Shown in pieces: positions 39,098 to 40,841 of a stretch of 40,841 bases of DNA; position 1 is the stretch's first letter, and every line of letters begins with the position of its first letter. A program made the translations under genes and the position numbers. The stretch comes from a virus. The notes under the pieces were generated by a model, which was not told where the DNA came from, made no database searches, and saw only the letters and a list, made by a program, of their open reading frames with translations. The DNA is taken from positions 1 through 40,841 of IMG/VR virus record IMGVR_UViG_3300043331_001010; one strand, written 5' to 3'.

Positions 39098-39552
39098 CAG
39101 CCCCTCCGCAGGAAGAGCTGGGACGCCACGCTCCCGCTCCCCAGCGCCCCGCCCAGGATCGCGCTCGCCCCCTGCCGCTTCCCCGCGCGCTCCACGCTAC
39201 TCGCCCGCGAGCGGTCCAGTCGCGCCGTGTTCCGCGCCGCAATCTCCGCCTGCACCGCCTCGCGCTCGATCTCGGCCGCGTTGCTCACCAGCAGGTCGAG
39301 CGGACTCCCCTCGAGCTGCACCCCGCTCGCCCCCGCCACCGCCCGCTGGCGCCCGATCTCGCGGCGCCCCTCACGCCGGATCGAGGACGCCTGCTGCGCG
39401 CCCTCCATCTGCGCCAGCTGGGCGTTCGCCCGCGCCGCCGCCGCCTCCGCGCCCGCCTGCTGCTGCAGGCCGCTCGCCTGCGTGATCCCCGCCGCCAGCG
39501 GGCCACCCACGGCCACGCCCGAGAGAAGCGCCGGAAGGTCCAGGAGTCCCAT
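39097..39552 (-). CDS. Internal virion protein B-like (gp14-like)
   Basis: A 151-residue protein. A hydrophobic, Gly-rich N-terminus (LLSGVAVGGPLAAGITQASG) is followed by an Ala/Gln helix (ANAQLAQMEGAQQASSIRRE) and the diagnostic GRQRAVAGASGVQLEGSPLD block, seen in gp14-like ejection proteins of many podoviruses, then charged helices. Such proteins form the outer-membrane part of the ejection channel. Confidence 0.75.
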   Translation of the reverse strand: MGLLDLPALLSGVAVGGPLAAGITQASGLQQQAGAEAAAARANAQLAQMEGAQQASSIRREGRREIGRQRAVAGASGVQLEGSPLDLLVSNAAEIEREAVQAEIAARNTARLDRSRASSVERAGKRQGASAILGGALGSGSVASQLFLRRG

Positions 39553-39555
39553 CGT

Positions 39556-40841
39556 CTAGTCCGTCGTCGTGAGGTTGGGGAAGAGCGCCAGCACCGCGCA
39601 CGGCAGCGGGCTCATGTGCCGCAGCGCCATGCGCGCCCCCCGCTCGTGACCCGCCGGCCACGCCAGGAGAGGCGTATCACCATCGTACAGAGTCCCAGCC
39701 GCCGCGCGGTGCTTCTGGCGGAAGTTCGACGCGTCCGGCCCGTACTCCAGGTCCCCGCCCATCTGGTGCAGCCGGATCACCGCGCGGTGTACCCGCTGGA
39801 TCTTGCCCTGGGACGTGCCGTCCGCCGCGCCCGCCTCAATCCGGAGCGTCACCAGCACCGCGCCGTACCCGTAGCCCACCTGCACCACGCTCGCCGCCGT
39901 CGGCAGCGTGATCCGGCCGTGGCTGTCCACCGTGAGCGGCCCCACGTCGATCCCGTCCGCCAGCACCGACAGCGACTCGCCCGCGTACATCCAGAGCCCG
40001 GACACCGTCGCCGTCGGCGCCCCGTCGTAGGTGAACCCGCCGTCCACGAAGTAGGCGTCCTCGATCGCGCGCGTCTCGTCCCACACGCGGTCCAGGTACT
40101 CCACCGCGCGCACCGTCGTGGCCCCCACCGTGCGCTCCGTCAGCGCCCAGAGCTGATCCGCATCTCCGTCCGGATGCGGGATCACCGCCACCGAGAGCAC
40201 CTTCGCAGCCGTGCCGCCGATCGGATGGCGGTGCCAGCAGAACACCTGCTCATCGCGCTCGTACGTGAAGGCCGCCAGCGAGCCGTCCTCGCCGGGCATC
40301 CAGAGCAGCCGGTAGGGCTCGCTCTGGAAGGCGCCCGACAGGAACAGGCCCCGCGAGATGTGCTCGGCCAGCCGCGTGAGGTCCGGCGCCGTGAATGAGT
40401 CCTGCGTGTCGTCCCACACCAGCTCGCGGACCTTCCGCCCCGCGCGCTGCGTCATGAGGATCACGTTCTCGACCGCGACAGGGATCGACTGCGAGCGCGA
40501 ACCGTAGCGGCTGCGCGCGCGGATCGTCGTCACCGTACCGGGAGAGAGCGGCTCCGCCGCGTTGCGGTTCGTCGCGTACTCCTCCGCCGTCGTGCCGATC
40601 ACCAGCGCGTTGGCGTCGATCATCCACTGGATCGGGTCGCTCGACGAGAGCGTTCCCACGAGCGCCGAATCATCCGCATCGAAGGTGCGGTGATCCTCAT
40701 AGTCCCCCGTCACCGAGGCCCAGAACGTCGTCGGGTTGGCGCGCGTCCCGGCCCAGATGAGCCGATCCTCGAAGAACGTCACCGCGCGCGGGTAGCCCTG
40801 GACATCGCTCCAGGCCCCGAGGCTCCAGCGCAGGCCCGACA
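39556..40841 (-). CDS. Tail tubular protein B, partial (N-terminus cut by window edge)
   Basis: The frame stays open to the last base, so about 428 C-terminal residues are present; the GTG at 40782 is internal. The conserved segment GAWSDVQGYPRAVTFFEDRL then IWAGT is the hallmark of gp12-like tail nozzle proteins of podoviruses, followed by the beta-propeller-type repeats (FWASVTGDYEDH, LFLSGAFQSEPYRLLWMPGE, VRAVEYLDRVWDE). It attaches to tail tube A, whose gene is cut at the left edge, implying a circular map. The C-terminal 130 residues are beta-rich. Confidence 0.82.
   Translation of the reverse strand, partial: SGLRWSLGAWSDVQGYPRAVTFFEDRLIWAGTRANPTTFWASVTGDYEDHRTFDADDSALVGTLSSSDPIQWMIDANALVIGTTAEEYATNRNAAEPLSPGTVTTIRARSRYGSRSQSIPVAVENVILMTQRAGRKVRELVWDDTQDSFTAPDLTRLAEHISRGLFLSGAFQSEPYRLLWMPGEDGSLAAFTYERDEQVFCWHRHPIGGTAAKVLSVAVIPHPDGDADQLWALTERTVGATTVRAVEYLDRVWDETRAIEDAYFVDGGFTYDGAPTATVSGLWMYAGESLSVLADGIDVGPLTVDSHGRITLPTAASVVQVGYGYGAVLVTLRIEAGAADGTSQGKIQRVHRAVIRLHQMGGDLEYGPDASNFRQKHRAAAGTLYDGDTPLLAWPAGHERGARMALRHMSPLPCAVLALFPNLTTTD

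Noticed and set aside
1-40841. Diversity-generating retroelement, as in BPP-1-like phages
   Set aside because: I found no reverse transcriptase frame and no pair of near-identical repeats differing at adenines near the tail genes.
1-40841. tRNA genes, CRISPR array, integrase, DNA or RNA polymerase
   Set aside because: Read for on both strands. No T-loop plus acceptor-stem arrangement, no spaced direct repeats of CRISPR type, and no frame with recombinase or polymerase motifs. The 7-base and 9-base tandem repeats have no spacers.

Overview
This window is nearly all of one tailed-phage genome with a short-tailed (podovirus) gene set. It is GC-rich throughout: single lines in the right arm count to about 78% by hand. 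Genes are packed tightly, and most neighbours share an ATGA, GTGA or TGATG start/stop overlap. The morphogenesis set resembles the Bordetella BPP-1 / Burkholderia Bcep22 kind of podovirus: a head-to-tail connector portal, a Bbp19-like protein, a tail-tube A/B pair, and a gp14/gp15/gp16-like ejection set ending in an 1810-residue protein. I cannot name the host. I see no DNA polymerase, RNA polymerase, integrase, tRNA or CRISPR array, so the phage probably uses host polymerases. It does encode a Cro/CI-type repressor.

Layout. The window edges cut the tail module: the left edge lies inside tail tubular protein A and the right edge inside tail tubular protein B. These genes are normally adjacent, so the map is circular or circularly permuted, with a short missing piece. 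Read on the minus strand, the late region runs from the small terminase-like gene (14.7 kb) through terminase, portal, Bbp19-like protein, scaffold and major capsid (7.6-8.5 kb). It continues through small virion proteins and three large sugar-binding or sugar-cleaving tail proteins (LamG-like, double beta-helix, glycoside hydrolase) to tail tubular A. Across the break come tail tubular B, three ejection proteins (32.2-39.6 kb), and a lysis cassette of two small membrane/coiled-coil proteins, a holin and an endolysin (30.7-32.0 kb).

A plus-strand accessory operon (15.7-19.4 kb) holds eleven small genes. They include four tiny single-span membrane proteins and a protein with 24 tandem tripeptides. 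It ends at a strong hairpin facing the convergent minus-strand operon (27.3-19.4 kb). That operon carries a replication protein, a primase-helicase, zinc-binding small proteins, a lectin-like protein, an exported protein, a RusA resolvase and a virion/exported-type protein.

The control region is at 27.3-29.0 kb. A Cro/CI-type repressor starts six bases after a good -10 box, so its mRNA is probably leaderless. A divergent promoter drives small zinc-binding genes, a Bet-type annealing protein and one unknown. The palindrome GGCATTGCC lies between these divergent promoters. It recurs inside two near-identical promoter modules, at 15.64 kb (plus) and 23.6 kb (minus), which head the accessory operon and the lectin/exported-protein operon. 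I infer a repressor regulon. Replication genes lie behind a U-tract terminator next to a perfect 16-bp inverted repeat built from 8-mers, a candidate origin or operator.
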